Of a stretch of DNA of 64,000 nt, positions 37,570 through 48,141 are shown in pieces. The DNA comes from Aquirhabdus parva (GTDB lineage Bacteria > Pseudomonadota > Gammaproteobacteria > Pseudomonadales > Moraxellaceae). Positions within the stretch are counted from its first letter, which is position 1. Each line of letters begins with the position of its first letter. A program made the position numbers and the translations under genes. The notes under the pieces were generated by a model that was not told the origin of the DNA, ran no database searches, and worked only from the letters and a program-made list of their open reading frames with translations. The stretch spans positions 1,842,207-1,906,206 of the forward strand of contig NZ_CP031222.1 in the NCBI RefSeq assembly GCF_003351745.1, in the 5' to 3' direction.

Positions 37570-37614
37570 ATTTAGACCAAATGTTCACTTCCAATATGAT
37601 TATTTGGTCTAAAT
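37570..37614. repeat. 13-bp perfect inverted repeat between prmB and a small gene
   Basis: ATTTAGACCAAAT (37570-37582) pairs exactly with ATTTGGTCTAAAT (37602-37614) over a 19-base spacer. It lies downstream of the small minus-strand gene and upstream of prmB. No U-tract follows on either strand, so a regulator site in the prmB promoter region is as likely as a terminator. Confidence 0.65.
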
Positions 37615-37653
37615 AAAGACAGCTTAACTAGAGAATGGGGGCCTATAAGGAAC

Positions 37654-37899
37654 TCAACCCGTTTGATCTGAAAGATTGTTTGTTCGTTGTACCTCAAATC
37701 CCTTTTGTTTTTCTACTGCCTCAGCATAGCTATTGGCATAATCCAAAGCGATAAAGTCCCCTTCAGGTTTACCTAATTTGAAAATACGTCGATTGCGTCG
37801 AAGCCGATCGTCTACGGTTTCAATATGAAACTGTTTCCGATGTGGACTCCATAAAATGACATATGATTCACTCGTAATCGAAAAATGCTCAGTAGACAT
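37654..37899 (-). CDS. Conserved-looking small protein of unknown function
   Basis: An 81-residue soluble protein, hydrophilic, with a strand-rich first half (FSITSESYVILWSPHRKQFHIETV) and a mixed-charge second half. The ATG at 37899 has a perfect AAGGAG with 5-base spacing, the strongest evidence that it is real. I do not recognise a family. It lies upstream of prmB on the same strand and is divergent from the asparaginase gene. Confidence 0.65.
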   Translation of the reverse strand: MSTEHFSITSESYVILWSPHRKQFHIETVDDRLRRNRRIFKLGKPEGDFIALDYANSYAEAVEKQKGFEVQRTNNLSDQTG

Positions 37900-38037
37900 A
37901 GGAACTCCTTGTATCATCTTAATAACGACAACCTACCGTCTTAGTTGTAGAGGAAACCCTGAAGAAAGGCAACACCTTAGGCTAAGGAAAACAGCATTAA
38001 TTGTTCTGCTTATTTTATCTTTAACAGTCCAGCATGA

Positions 38038-39210
<1,173 letters not shown>

Positions 39211-39222
39211 TCCAAACCATGT

Positions 39223-39255
39223 AATTAAGCCTATCCCAAAGAGATAGGCTTAATT
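39223..39255. terminator. Hairpin between asparaginase and desaturase genes
   Basis: A perfect 13-bp stem (AATTAAGCCTATC with GATAGGCTTAATT) and 7-base loop lie 13 bases past the asparaginase stop and 12 bases before the end of the converging gene. It probably terminates both transcripts, although the U-tract is short. Confidence 0.75.
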
Positions 39256-39266
39256 CGCTTGAAGCA

Positions 39267-40058
39267 CTAACGCATAGTCAGCCCTTTGGCTTGCCTAGCT
39301 TTAATATACAATACGGTATGCTGGTCTGTCGTTTTTTGATAGCCATGAAAATAAACAGCCGCGATCCAATTAATCAATGGATCCGTCATGCCGTTCAAAA
39401 ACGCATAATTCACATTATCCAAACGATGATGACGCATATGATGTTTTTTCGGCAAAAGTATCCAGCACGATTGTAAAAAACGAACCGATTTTGAGTCACT
39501 GTTATGGCACAAATAATGAGATACCTCGGCAATCGATGACCATATCGCAAAATAAACACCTAAACCAAAAATGACCGTTGGCAAAATGCCGAATAAAAAT
39601 ACAACAAGCCAAACGATTAAGAAAACCAATAGCCACACTTTAGAGCCGGATTCATCAATATAAATCTGCCATATCGGCTTATCTTCATAGCGCGGGATAT
39701 CATGATGCAGATGAAAATTGGCAATAAATGGTCCAACAAGGGATGCGTAATGATCATTATGATCCATATAGAGGTGCACGAATCCGTTCACAAAGTCTGC
39801 TAAAACAAATGCGGCGACAAGACCAAAGATATGCCATGAAAAGCTCATACCGAGTTGAAAAAGAATAGCTAACAATCCAAGCTGAAGTGACACATTCAAC
39901 CAAGCGACTATTTTATTGATATTTTTATAAATTGGTCGGGACTCGTAACGTTGCATTGCTGCAGAAAACTGAAGCTGTTTAAGGCTCCATTGTTTATCGT
40001 TCAAATATTGAGCGGATTGCTCAACATTTGGCAGAAGGAATTGTTGGATGATAGACAT
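39267..40058 (-). CDS. Kua/CarF-family lipid desaturase-like membrane protein
   Basis: A 263-residue membrane protein with about four helices and the histidine clusters of the lipid-desaturase domain found in Kua/TMEM189 and bacterial CarF: FVHLYMDHNDH, NFHLHHD, VSHYLCHN and KKHHMRHHR, followed by NYAFLNGMTDPLIN. CarF and TMEM189 make the vinyl-ether bond of plasmalogens, and a plant relative (FAD4) desaturates a phosphatidylglycerol acyl chain. Which lipid is used here is unknown. ATG 40058 has GGA upstream. Monocistronic, between ansB and alaS. Confidence 0.85.
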   Translation of the reverse strand: MSIIQQFLLPNVEQSAQYLNDKQWSLKQLQFSAAMQRYESRPIYKNINKIVAWLNVSLQLGLLAILFQLGMSFSWHIFGLVAAFVLADFVNGFVHLYMDHNDHYASLVGPFIANFHLHHDIPRYEDKPIWQIYIDESGSKVWLLVFLIVWLVVFLFGILPTVIFGLGVYFAIWSSIAEVSHYLCHNSDSKSVRFLQSCWILLPKKHHMRHHRLDNVNYAFLNGMTDPLINWIAAVYFHGYQKTTDQHTVLYIKARQAKGLTMR

Positions 40059-40281
40059 GACCAAATCCGCTTAGAGTTTTTATGCATAAGATCACTGATG
40101 ATGACAATCAGTTTAATCTCAATATAACTTTAAAATGTGACTAATCTGTATATGAATCCGTTCAAGTAATTTAATCATTCAACATAAGCCAACAGCAAAA
40201 AATCGGCTATACTATTCCGCTTTTAATTTCACCCTTTTTACATTTAGCCAGAATCTCAATCAAACTTAAGGAGTCTCACCC

Positions 40282-42945
40282 ATGACAGTTAAGCCGCAAG
40301 TCCCTACTGCCGCTGACATTCGTGAGGCATTCTTACGCTTTTTTGAAAGCAAAGGGCATACTCGCGTCCCGTCCAGCAGCCTGATTCCCGCCAATGACCC
40401 AACTTTGCTATTTACCAATGCTGGGATGAATCAGTTTAAAGATACCTTTTTGGGTCTAGATCCTCGTGATTATGTCCGTGCGACCTCTAGTCAAAAGTGC
40501 GTACGCGCTGGCGGAAAACATAACGACCTTGATAATGTCGGTTACACCGCACGCCACCATACCTTCTTCGAAATGCTGGGAAACTTTTCTTTCGGAGATT
40601 ATTTCAAAAAAGAAGCGATTGCCTTTGCTTGGGAATTTCTGACCAGTCCCAACTGGATGAACATCCCTACAGATCGCCTCTATGTGACAATCTATGCAAC
40701 TGACGATGAAGCATTTGGATTTTGGCAAAACGATATTGGTTTAGATGCTTCACGGATCATTCGTATTGGTGATAATAAAGGTGCTGCTTATGCGTCGGAT
40801 AACTTCTGGGCCATGGGCGATACGGGCCCTTGTGGTCCTTGTACAGAAATTTTCTACGACCATGGTGCTGAGATAGCCGGCGGTTTACCCGGTACACCTG
40901 AAGAAGATGGTGACCGCTTTATTGAAATCTGGAACTGCGTGTTTATGCAGTTTAACCGCCAGAAAGATGGAACCTTACAACCTCTACCCGCCCCAAGTGT
41001 TGATACGGGTATGGGGTTAGAGCGTATCAGTGCAGTCATGCAACATGTACATGCTAACTATGAAATCGATTTATTCCAGCATCTGATTCAATCCGCGTGC
41101 AAGATTATTGGTATTGAAGATGTGGGACAACCCTCTTTACGCGTTGTTGCAGATCACGCTCGCTCATGTTCCTTTCTGATTGCCGATGGTGTTATTCCGA
41201 GCAATGAAGGCCGCGGTTATGTATTACGTCGTATCATTCGCCGTGCAGTTCGTCATGGGAATAAACTCGGGGCAACCGGCGCTTTCTTCTATCAAATGGT
41301 ACAACCTTTAATTGATGTGATGGGCGCAGCTTATCCGGAGCTAATTGCACGTCGTGATGTCATCGAAGCAGCTCTACGTAAAGAAGAAGAACAATTTGCA
41401 CGTACACTTGAACAAGGCTTAAAACTGCTTGAAGCTGAATTACCCAACCTAAAAGGTACGGTTATTGATGGCGAAACTGCATTTAAACTCTATGATACCT
41501 ATGGTTTCCCCGTCGATTTAACTGCAGATATTGCACGTGAACGTGGCTTAACCGTGGATCAAGAAGGCTTTGAGTCCGCAATGAACGAACAGCGGCGTCG
41601 AGCACGTGAGGCAGGAAAATTTACTGTTGACTACAATAGCTTTATTAAAGTGGATAGTCAGACTCGATTTGACGGTTATGACGCGACCACGGGCTCAGGT
41701 CAAATCATTGCGCTTTATAAAGACAATCAACCTGTTGATACGCTCAGTGAAGGTGATGAGGGTTTCATTATCCTTAATCAAACGCCTTTTTATGCGGAAT
41801 CCGGCGGTCAGGTAGGTGATACGGGGACACTAACGGGTTTGGATGGAATCTTTGAAGTACAGGATACCAAAAAATCTGGTAATGCGATTGTGCATCAAGG
41901 TGTGGTTACGATGGGTAGAATACAATCGAACCAGACTGTTGAAGCCGAGGTTAAACAGGACTTACGCGCAGCAATCTCACGCAATCACTCAGCAACTCAC
42001 CTCCTCCATGCTGCGCTGCGCCAAGTTTTAGGTGAGCACGTCACTCAGAAAGGTTCGTTGGTCAGTGCCGACTTGCTGCGTTTCGATTTCTCCAATGATC
42101 AGGCTGTCACGCCAGAACAAATCGCTGCAGTTGAACGTCTCGTTGCTGAAGAAATCATAGGTAACTATGCAGTTGAAACTGAAGAAATGAGTATGGCCGA
42201 TGCCAAGACTAAAGGTGCGATGATGCTCTTTGGTGAAAAATACGGCGATGAGGTTCGCGTATTGGCCATGGGTAATAAAGCTAATGATCAATATTTCTCT
42301 GTTGAACTCTGCGGTGGCATCCACGTGGATCGTACGGGTGACATTGGCCTATTAAAAATTACCAGTGAAGGGGGTATCGCCGCAGGTATTCGTCGCATCG
42401 AAGCGGTTACAGGTTTAAATGCTTTGAATTTCGTGCAAACTGGCGAGCGTCAGCTTTCACAAATTGCAGGTTTAACCAAAACAACCCGTGGTCAAACCTT
42501 CGAGAAAGTGAGTGCACTTGCTGATCGTAATCGTGATCTGGAAAAACAGATTGAGCGCTTAAATCAAAAGCTTGCGAATGCTGAGAGTGTGGAGCTTGCC
42601 GCGGCTGCACGTTGGGTTGGGGACGTTAAACTTCTTGTTTCTACACTTGAGCAAGTTGATGGTAAGTCGCTCCGTACGCTGCTTGATAGTGTGAAATCAC
42701 GCTTACCTGAAAGTGTCATCGTACTCAGCGCAACGGATGGTGACAAAGTCAGTCTACTTGCTTCGGTAGCCTCCTCCCATACCCATAAAATCAAGGCCGG
42801 TGAGATTATTAGTCATCTAGCAGGCTTATTGGGCGGTAAAGGTGGTGGCAAACCAGATCTGGCTCAAGGTGGTGCACCGCTTACACCTGAATTTGTCCAA
42901 GTCATGCAAGATTTACCCGCATGGATTGAAGCAAAATTAGTTTAA
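40282..42945 (+). CDS. alaS: Alanyl-tRNA synthetase
   Basis: Class II synthetase charging tRNA-Ala. In order: catalytic core ([25 protein letters not shown] near 27-51), tRNA-recognition domain, editing domain with the zinc ligands HSATH near 572 and CGGIHV near 676, and the C-terminal DHHA1 domain with the GGKGGG glycine stretch near 852. 887 residues, full length. GGAG precedes the ATG. lysC follows, the order found in many gammaproteobacteria. Confidence 0.98.
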   Translation: MTVKPQVPTAADIREAFLRFFESKGHTRVPSSSLIPANDPTLLFTNAGMNQFKDTFLGLDPRDYVRATSSQKCVRAGGKHNDLDNVGYTARHHTFFEMLGNFSFGDYFKKEAIAFAWEFLTSPNWMNIPTDRLYVTIYATDDEAFGFWQNDIGLDASRIIRIGDNKGAAYASDNFWAMGDTGPCGPCTEIFYDHGAEIAGGLPGTPEEDGDRFIEIWNCVFMQFNRQKDGTLQPLPAPSVDTGMGLERISAVMQHVHANYEIDLFQHLIQSACKIIGIEDVGQPSLRVVADHARSCSFLIADGVIPSNEGRGYVLRRIIRRAVRHGNKLGATGAFFYQMVQPLIDVMGAAYPELIARRDVIEAALRKEEEQFARTLEQGLKLLEAELPNLKGTVIDGETAFKLYDTYGFPVDLTADIARERGLTVDQEGFESAMNEQRRRAREAGKFTVDYNSFIKVDSQTRFDGYDATTGSGQIIALYKDNQPVDTLSEGDEGFIILNQTPFYAESGGQVGDTGTLTGLDGIFEVQDTKKSGNAIVHQGVVTMGRIQSNQTVEAEVKQDLRAAISRNHSATHLLHAALRQVLGEHVTQKGSLVSADLLRFDFSNDQAVTPEQIAAVERLVAEEIIGNYAVETEEMSMADAKTKGAMMLFGEKYGDEVRVLAMGNKANDQYFSVELCGGIHVDRTGDIGLLKITSEGGIAAGIRRIEAVTGLNALNFVQTGERQLSQIAGLTKTTRGQTFEKVSALADRNRDLEKQIERLNQKLANAESVELAAAARWVGDVKLLVSTLEQVDGKSLRTLLDSVKSRLPESVIVLSATDGDKVSLLASVASSHTHKIKAGEIISHLAGLLGGKGGGKPDLAQGGAPLTPEFVQVMQDLPAWIEAKLV

Positions 42946-43049
42946 TGGCATTACCGTTTCATCGTTTAACGTTTATCAATTTTTAAGCAATTGCTCGACT
43001 TTACAATTAAGTCTGGCTTTTTTTGAAGAACAAAGGAATAACGGAGCAC

Positions 43050-44330
43050 ATGGCACTTATCGTCCAAAAATACGGCGGCACTTCAATGGGCACGCCTGAA
43101 CGCATTTTGAATGTCTCACGTCGTGTCAAGCGTTGGCATGATCACGGTCATCAAGTTGTTGTTGTCGTTTCCGCTATGAGCGGCGAAACTAATCGTTTGA
43201 TTGGTCTTGCCAAAGCCATTAGTGAGACACCGGATCCACGCGAACTTGATCAGATGCTTGCTACTGGTGAACAAGTTACGATAGCAATGCTAGCGATGTC
43301 TCTAAAAAGCATCGGCTTAAATGCAAAATCATACACGGGTGGCCAAGTCGTTATCCGGACAGATAGTTCATTTAATAAAGCTCGGATTCAATCAATCGAT
43401 GAATCAGCAGTACGTAAAGATCTTGACGCAGGCTCAGTGGTTATCGTTGCTGGCTTTCAAGGAATCGATGATGATGGCAATGTCACGACCTTGGGTCGCG
43501 GCGGCTCTGATACGACGGGTGTTGCGATGGCTGCTGCACTCAAAGCCGATGAATGCCAAATTTATACTGACGTAGATGGGGTCTATACAACCGACCCTCG
43601 CGTCGCGCCTAAAGCCAAGAAACTAGATCGCATTACTTTTGAAGAAATGCTTGAAATGGCAAGCCTTGGCTCAAAAGTATTACAAATTCGCTCTGTTGAA
43701 TTTGCAGGAAAATATCAAGTGCCGCTACGGGTTCTGTCAAGTTTTGACAATGAAAACGATGGCGCATACGACGATGACTTTAAACACAACGTCGGGACAT
43801 TAATTACGACTGAATCGGAAACGACTATGGAACAACCCATTATCTCTGGTATCGCGTTTAACCGTGACGAAGCTAAACTTATTGTACGCGGCGTACCCGA
43901 TCAACCTGGTATTGCCTCACGAATCCTCTCCCCAGTCGGCGATGCAAATATTGAAATCGATATGATCGTGCAAAATGTCGCTGCGGACGGAACAACGGAC
44001 TTTACGTTTACTGTGAATCGTTCAGACTATAAAAAGACCCTTGATTTGATGCAACAAATTGGTCGAGATGTTGGCGCGCGTGAAGTCACAGGCGATGATA
44101 CGATTGTTAAAGTATCGATCGTTGGTGTTGGAATGCGTTCGCATGCGGGTGTCGCTAGCCAGATGTTCCGTACATTGGGTGCGGAAGGCATTAATATCCA
44201 AATGATCTCAACTTCAGAAATTAAAATTTCCGTCGTAGTCAATGAAAAGTACTTGGAACTGGCTGTCCGTGCACTGCATACCGCATTTGAATTGGACCGC
44301 GTAACAGGTGAAAGTCGCGCTCAAGCGTAA
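43050..44330 (+). CDS. lysC: Aspartate kinase
   Basis: Phosphorylates aspartate, the first step to lysine, threonine and methionine. The kinase domain opens with ALIVQKYGGTSMGTPERI and contains GRGGSDTTGVAMAAAL near 160; two ACT domains (about 265-426) should sense lysine and threonine. ATG 43050 is chosen (426 residues) over an in-frame TTG at 43023. A 9-bp hairpin follows, then csrA. Confidence 0.96.
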   Translation: MALIVQKYGGTSMGTPERILNVSRRVKRWHDHGHQVVVVVSAMSGETNRLIGLAKAISETPDPRELDQMLATGEQVTIAMLAMSLKSIGLNAKSYTGGQVVIRTDSSFNKARIQSIDESAVRKDLDAGSVVIVAGFQGIDDDGNVTTLGRGGSDTTGVAMAAALKADECQIYTDVDGVYTTDPRVAPKAKKLDRITFEEMLEMASLGSKVLQIRSVEFAGKYQVPLRVLSSFDNENDGAYDDDFKHNVGTLITTESETTMEQPIISGIAFNRDEAKLIVRGVPDQPGIASRILSPVGDANIEIDMIVQNVAADGTTDFTFTVNRSDYKKTLDLMQQIGRDVGAREVTGDDTIVKVSIVGVGMRSHAGVASQMFRTLGAEGINIQMISTSEIKISVVVNEKYLELAVRALHTAFELDRVTGESRAQA

Positions 44331-44350
44331 TCAGAAGATTAAAACTTCAA

Positions 44351-44380
44351 ATCCAGCAGCTTAGGAATAGACTGCTGGAT
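44351..44380 (+). terminator. Hairpin downstream of lysC
   Basis: ATCCAGCAG and CTGCTGGAT (44351-44359, 44372-44380) pair perfectly over a 12-base loop, 20 bases past the lysC stop. The sequence after it is T-containing but broken by other bases, so it may terminate only partly. Confidence 0.55.
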
Positions 44381-44470
44381 GATACTTATTGTATCTTACG
44401 GTAACAAAGAACGCTAAAACGCGAACTATACTGCAATTTTTTTAATAAAAATGGTCTTAGGGTCTGTTAA

Positions 44471-44557
44471 GGCGGATTGCTTTACGCCATACTGCATACA
44501 GTAAAGAGGCAACTGATGGCAAGCCCATCAATGCTGACACAATGAAACAAGGAGAGT
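44471..44557 (+). promoter_or_regulatory. csrA leader with GGA motifs
   Basis: The leader carries a GGA at 44474-44476 inside a GGCG...CGCC fold, a small hairpin (44514-44530) and a second GGA that is the Shine-Dalgarno itself (44551-44553). CsrA binds GGA in loops and in Escherichia coli represses its own translation this way, so autoregulation is a reasonable inference. Confidence 0.4.
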
Positions 44558-44561
44558 AAAT

Positions 44562-44801
44562 ATGCTGATTCTGACTCGTAGAGTGGGCGAAACGTTAATG
44601 GTTGGCGATGAAGTCAGCGTCACCGTATTAGGCGTTAAGGGTAATCAAGTTCGTATTGGTGTGAATGCACCTAAAGAAGTATCGGTTCACCGTGAGGAAA
44701 TTTATCAACGCATTCAACATGAGCGTGCGATGCATGAGCACCTGCAGCATTTAGAGCAGGATTATCAACCCTCATTTGATGATGAACCATTTAATCGTTG
44801 A
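44562..44801 (+). CDS. csrA: Carbon storage regulator CsrA
   Basis: RNA-binding dimer that controls translation and stability of mRNAs with GGA motifs. The first 60 residues match the family almost exactly ([44 protein letters not shown], with Leu4 and Arg44 in place). The 79-residue length reflects an extended polar tail after residue 60, typical of Acinetobacter. AGGAGAG lies before the ATG. Follows lysC and precedes a tRNA gene. Confidence 0.97.
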   Translation: MLILTRRVGETLMVGDEVSVTVLGVKGNQVRIGVNAPKEVSVHREEIYQRIQHERAMHEHLQHLEQDYQPSFDDEPFNR

Positions 44802-44806
44802 TCTTT

Positions 44807-44840
44807 TTCATATCAATGAATAAATACGCATTGATATGAA
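44807..44840 (+). terminator. Hairpin downstream of csrA
   Basis: TTCATATCAATG and CATTGATATGAA form a perfect 12-bp stem with a 10-base loop, 5 bases past the csrA stop. It is AT-rich and lacks a strong U-tract. Confidence 0.6.
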
Positions 44841-45023
44841 GTAAATTGCTCATCCTCGTCATGCATTATTTTGAATAGACCTTTCCTCAAATTTAAAATA
44901 AGCTTTGATGAATATCATGGCTTATTTTTTTATTGAGCGTTGTTTATCATATTTAATTTTTTATGACTTAAAATTAGAAAAAAATATATAGATCGAATGA
45001 TTTTATGATTTAATTCGCACCCT

Positions 45024-45099
45024 ACGCCTTTAGCTCAACTGGATAGAGCACCTGCCTCCTAAGCGGAAGAAGTGGGTTCGAGTCCCGCAGGGCGTACCA
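45024..45099 (+). tRNA. tRNA-Arg (anticodon CCT)
   Basis: A 76-base cloverleaf: acceptor ACGCCTT pairs with AGGGCGT, D-arm GCTC/GAGC, anticodon loop CTCCTAA with anticodon CCT at 45058-45060, T-arm GTGGG/CCCGC around TTCGAGT, and an encoded ACCA end. One mismatch at the outer base pair of the anticodon stem. It reads AGG arginine codons. A T-run follows and could end transcription. Confidence 0.95.
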
Positions 45100-45119
45100 T
45101 TTTTTTGCTTTATTTTTGT

Positions 45120-45443
45120 TTACGATTGATGAGTGATTCTCGCACGAATTTCGGTATATTCGGTTTCACTCGCATTCACCCACCCTGTAAATTCGACACG
45201 AAAACTCCGACCAGACATCCGCAACAAAGAAATCGCTTTTAATCCATAATCTTTTTGGCTTTCATCAGCGACATACCAGTTAATGCTCGGAAATCCTCGT
45301 ACACCGTACAACCCTTTTACGAGAAACTCTACAGTCTTACAAATTCGGGCTTCAAAATTTTTATCATGAGGTGAATAAAAAATAATGACACAATCTGTTT
45401 CTCCACCCAGAACAAAAGAGAATGTTTTATAAATTAAATCCAT
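45120..45443 (-). CDS. Small protein of unknown function
   Basis: A 107-residue soluble protein without a recognised family. It is mixed alpha/beta in feel, with a core DCVIIFYSPHDKNFEARICKTVEFLVKG and a strand-rich second half (SFRVEFTGWVNASETEYTEIRARI). It lies 20 bases from the tRNA-Arg gene on the opposite strand, in an otherwise gene-poor AT-rich stretch. It starts at ATG 45443 without a clear ribosome binding site; real but uncertain. Confidence 0.5.
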   Translation of the reverse strand: MDLIYKTFSFVLGGETDCVIIFYSPHDKNFEARICKTVEFLVKGLYGVRGFPSINWYVADESQKDYGLKAISLLRMSGRSFRVEFTGWVNASETEYTEIRARITHQS

Positions 45444-45866
45444 GATAAAAAAACTTTGTTCCTGAGCAGGTACCCGCTAAAAATTGTTAAACTTTTAAAA
45501 TTGAAAACTCACCAAATCCTTTATTTTTTCACCTCAATGTCAAACGTATAAACAGTTCCAGCCTTCTTAAATATTTTTGATCGATGACCTAATTAACACA
45601 CCAAGCAAAAGCACTACTCGCTCATACTTAAAAATGTATGAATTAGAATGAAATTCGACTGCAACCTATATTAACAATAAAATGATAACTAGTTAACACT
45701 TTGTTTGAGTATTTTTAAGCTCAACGACATTTCTCGTGTCTTCAATGATTCAAAATTCGCTTTAGTGCCTAAAAATCATAAATCCTCTTTTATTCGCTTT
45801 CGATTGCCCCTAACATAGCCACTTGAATTTAAATGCTCTATTGAAATCGGTTTGAAGGATTGTTTT
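45444..45866. other. AT-rich intergenic region before proS
   Basis: About 420 bases of strongly AT-rich DNA between the small minus-strand gene and proS, divergent, so both promoters should be here. I see no clear operator, small RNA or reading frame. AAGGA at its right end is the proS ribosome binding site. Confidence 0.5.
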
Positions 45867-47573
45867 ATGCGCGCCAGTCAGTTTTTTTTCTCCACATTGC
45901 GCGATACGCCAAGTGATGCAGAGGTCATTAGCCATCAACTGATGCTCCGTGCAGGTTTGATTCGTAGACTCGCATCTGGCTTATACACGTGGATGCCGCT
46001 GGGCTTACGTGTATTGCAAAAAGTAGAAAACATAGTGCGTGAAGAAATGAACGCAAGTCATGCACTTGAGTTAAAAATGCCAGTCACTCAACCCGCTGAA
46101 CTCTGGCAAGAATCTGGGCGCTACCAAGCTTATGGTCCAGAGCTTTTGCGCTTTAAAGATCGTCATGACCGCCCATTTGTACTCGGACCTACACACGAAG
46201 AAGTGATTACAGATATTGCCCGTGAAACACTAAAAAGCTATAAGCAGTTGCCCGTTAATTTTTATCAAATTCAGACCAAGTTTCGTGATGAAATTCGCCC
46301 ACGCTTTGGTGTGATGCGTTCTCGCGAATTTTTGATGAAAGACGCCTACTCGTTTCATACCACACGTGAATCTTTAGCTGAAACATATCAAGTCATGTAT
46401 GACACCTACAGCCGAATCTTTACCAGATTAGGTTTGAACTTTCGTGCAGTTCAGGCCGATACGGGCTCTATTGGTGGTTTTGCATCTCATGAGTTCCACG
46501 TTCTTGCGGATAGTGGTGAAGATGATATCGTCTTTTCTAATCTCTCAAGCTTTGCAGCCAACATCGAGAAAGCTGAAGCTATCAGTACGGGTGAACGCCC
46601 AGCAGCCAGCGTTGCGCTAACATTGGTTGATACGCCGAATCAAAAGACCATTGATGAAGTAAGCCAATTTTTAAATGTGACTAAGGACAAAACGGTTAAA
46701 ACCCTCATTGTTCATGGCATTGCAGATGAAACAGGCAAGCATACTTTCGTTGCACTGGCACTGCGCGGTGATCACACCCTCAATGATATTAAAGCAGAGA
46801 AGATTGATGAAGTAGCTTCTCCTCTCACTTTCGCAAGTGATGAAGAAATTAAGGCACTTGGGCTAAGCATTGGTTATATCGGTGTACACGGTTTACCTAT
46901 TCCGCTCTTTGTTGACCGTGCAGCGGCAGTGCTTGCTGATTTTGTTGCGGGTGCAAATGCGGAAAATCAGCACGCAACAGGTGTCAATTGGGACCGTGAT
47001 GCGCAGATTACGCGTATCGTTGATATTCGTAATGTTGTTGAAGGTGATCCCTCACCTGATGGTCAAGGCACACTTACCATTAAGCGCGGCATTGAAGTGG
47101 GTCATATTTTCCAACTTGGACAGAAGTATTCTGAAGCCTTAAACTGCAAGGTTTTAGGTGAAGATGGTAAACCTTTGGTCGTGACCATGGGTTGCTATGG
47201 GATTGGTGTAACACGTGTGGTTGCAGCGGCAATAGAACAAAACTACGATGATAGCGGGATCTTATGGCCACAAGCGATTGCGCCGTTTACTGTCGCGATT
47301 GTCGCTATGAATCCAGCAAAATCTCCTCGAGCGGTTGCTGCCAGTGAAGAGCTCTATGCTGAACTGACTGCCCTTGGGCTCGACGTACTTCTCGATGATC
47401 GTAATGAGCGCCCAGGCGTTAAATTCGCTGATCTTGAGCTGATTGGTATTCCACATCGCGTTGTTATTGGTGAGCGTGGGCTTGATGCTGGAACATTTGA
47501 ATACCGCGGACGTCGTGATAGCGAAGCACGTGAATTAACGAAAGATGAGCTATTCGCCTTATTAAAAGCTTAA
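45867..47573 (+). CDS. proS: Prolyl-tRNA synthetase
   Basis: Class II synthetase charging tRNA-Pro, of the long bacterial type. Catalytic core motifs: [37 protein letters not shown], and the motif 2 region [29 protein letters not shown]. The inserted editing (YbaK-like) domain lies at about 225-385, and the anticodon domain ends the protein. ATG 45867 with AAGGA gives 568 residues; TTG 45852 is in frame but less likely. Confidence 0.97.
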   Translation: MRASQFFFSTLRDTPSDAEVISHQLMLRAGLIRRLASGLYTWMPLGLRVLQKVENIVREEMNASHALELKMPVTQPAELWQESGRYQAYGPELLRFKDRHDRPFVLGPTHEEVITDIARETLKSYKQLPVNFYQIQTKFRDEIRPRFGVMRSREFLMKDAYSFHTTRESLAETYQVMYDTYSRIFTRLGLNFRAVQADTGSIGGFASHEFHVLADSGEDDIVFSNLSSFAANIEKAEAISTGERPAASVALTLVDTPNQKTIDEVSQFLNVTKDKTVKTLIVHGIADETGKHTFVALALRGDHTLNDIKAEKIDEVASPLTFASDEEIKALGLSIGYIGVHGLPIPLFVDRAAAVLADFVAGANAENQHATGVNWDRDAQITRIVDIRNVVEGDPSPDGQGTLTIKRGIEVGHIFQLGQKYSEALNCKVLGEDGKPLVVTMGCYGIGVTRVVAAAIEQNYDDSGILWPQAIAPFTVAIVAMNPAKSPRAVAASEELYAELTALGLDVLLDDRNERPGVKFADLELIGIPHRVVIGERGLDAGTFEYRGRRDSEARELTKDELFALLKA

Positions 47574-47605
47574 TTCGCATATACCCTATTGACCAAAACT
47601 GAGAA

Positions 47606-47635
47606 ATGCGAGGCTAGTGAAGGCTGGCCTCGCAT
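47606..47635 (+). terminator. Hairpin downstream of proS
   Basis: ATGCGAGGC and GCCTCGCAT form a perfect 9-bp GC-rich stem with a 12-base loop, 32 bases past the proS stop, followed by CTTTAG. Probably the proS terminator; it may also serve the converging thioesterase gene. Confidence 0.65.
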
Positions 47636-47683
47636 CTTTAGAAACTCACTGTCCCAATACGAAAGCTTTTATAACGTACAATA

Positions 47684-48073
47684 TTAAGGAATTAAAGCCT
47701 CCAACTTTTGACGATATGCATCAGGAATTCGATCAGATTTCTGTGTATCAAAATCAAAATAAACCTGTACGGCCTTTCCTTTTGCGACTAAAACATCACT
47801 CTGCCATGCCTCTTGAACGACTACAAATGAGGAGTTTCCTACACGTTCAATCCCTGTTTTTAAAATCACCTCTTGCCCATAGTGTGTTTGAGCAACAAAA
47901 TCAATTTCAATACGAGCCAAAATCAAAGTCAGTTTCTTGATATCCAGCTCAGGGGTAAAAATTCGAAAAACAGGTTCACGTGCCGCCTCAAACCACCCTG
48001 CAATCACTGTATTATTGATATGACCAAACGCATCAGTTTCATAGAAGCGTGGTAAAACCGTCATATTAAACAT
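47684..48073 (-). CDS. Hot-dog acyl-CoA thioesterase (4HBT/YbgC type)
   Basis: A 129-residue hot-dog enzyme. The 4-hydroxybenzoyl-CoA thioesterase signature YETDAFGHINNTVIAGWFEAARE is at residues 11-33, with the catalytic Asp in TDAFGH. Such enzymes hydrolyse acyl-CoA or acyl-ACP; the preferred chain cannot be told. It starts at ATG 48073, converges with proS and lies 68 bases downstream of the alpha/beta hydrolase gene. Confidence 0.87.
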   Translation of the reverse strand: MFNMTVLPRFYETDAFGHINNTVIAGWFEAAREPVFRIFTPELDIKKLTLILARIEIDFVAQTHYGQEVILKTGIERVGNSSFVVVQEAWQSDVLVAKGKAVQVYFDFDTQKSDRIPDAYRQKLEALIP

Positions 48074-48141
48074 AAATATTCCTAAATAGTATAAACGAAC
48101 AAAAACAGCACCTAGTCGATGCTGAATGTTACTTTCTTAAG

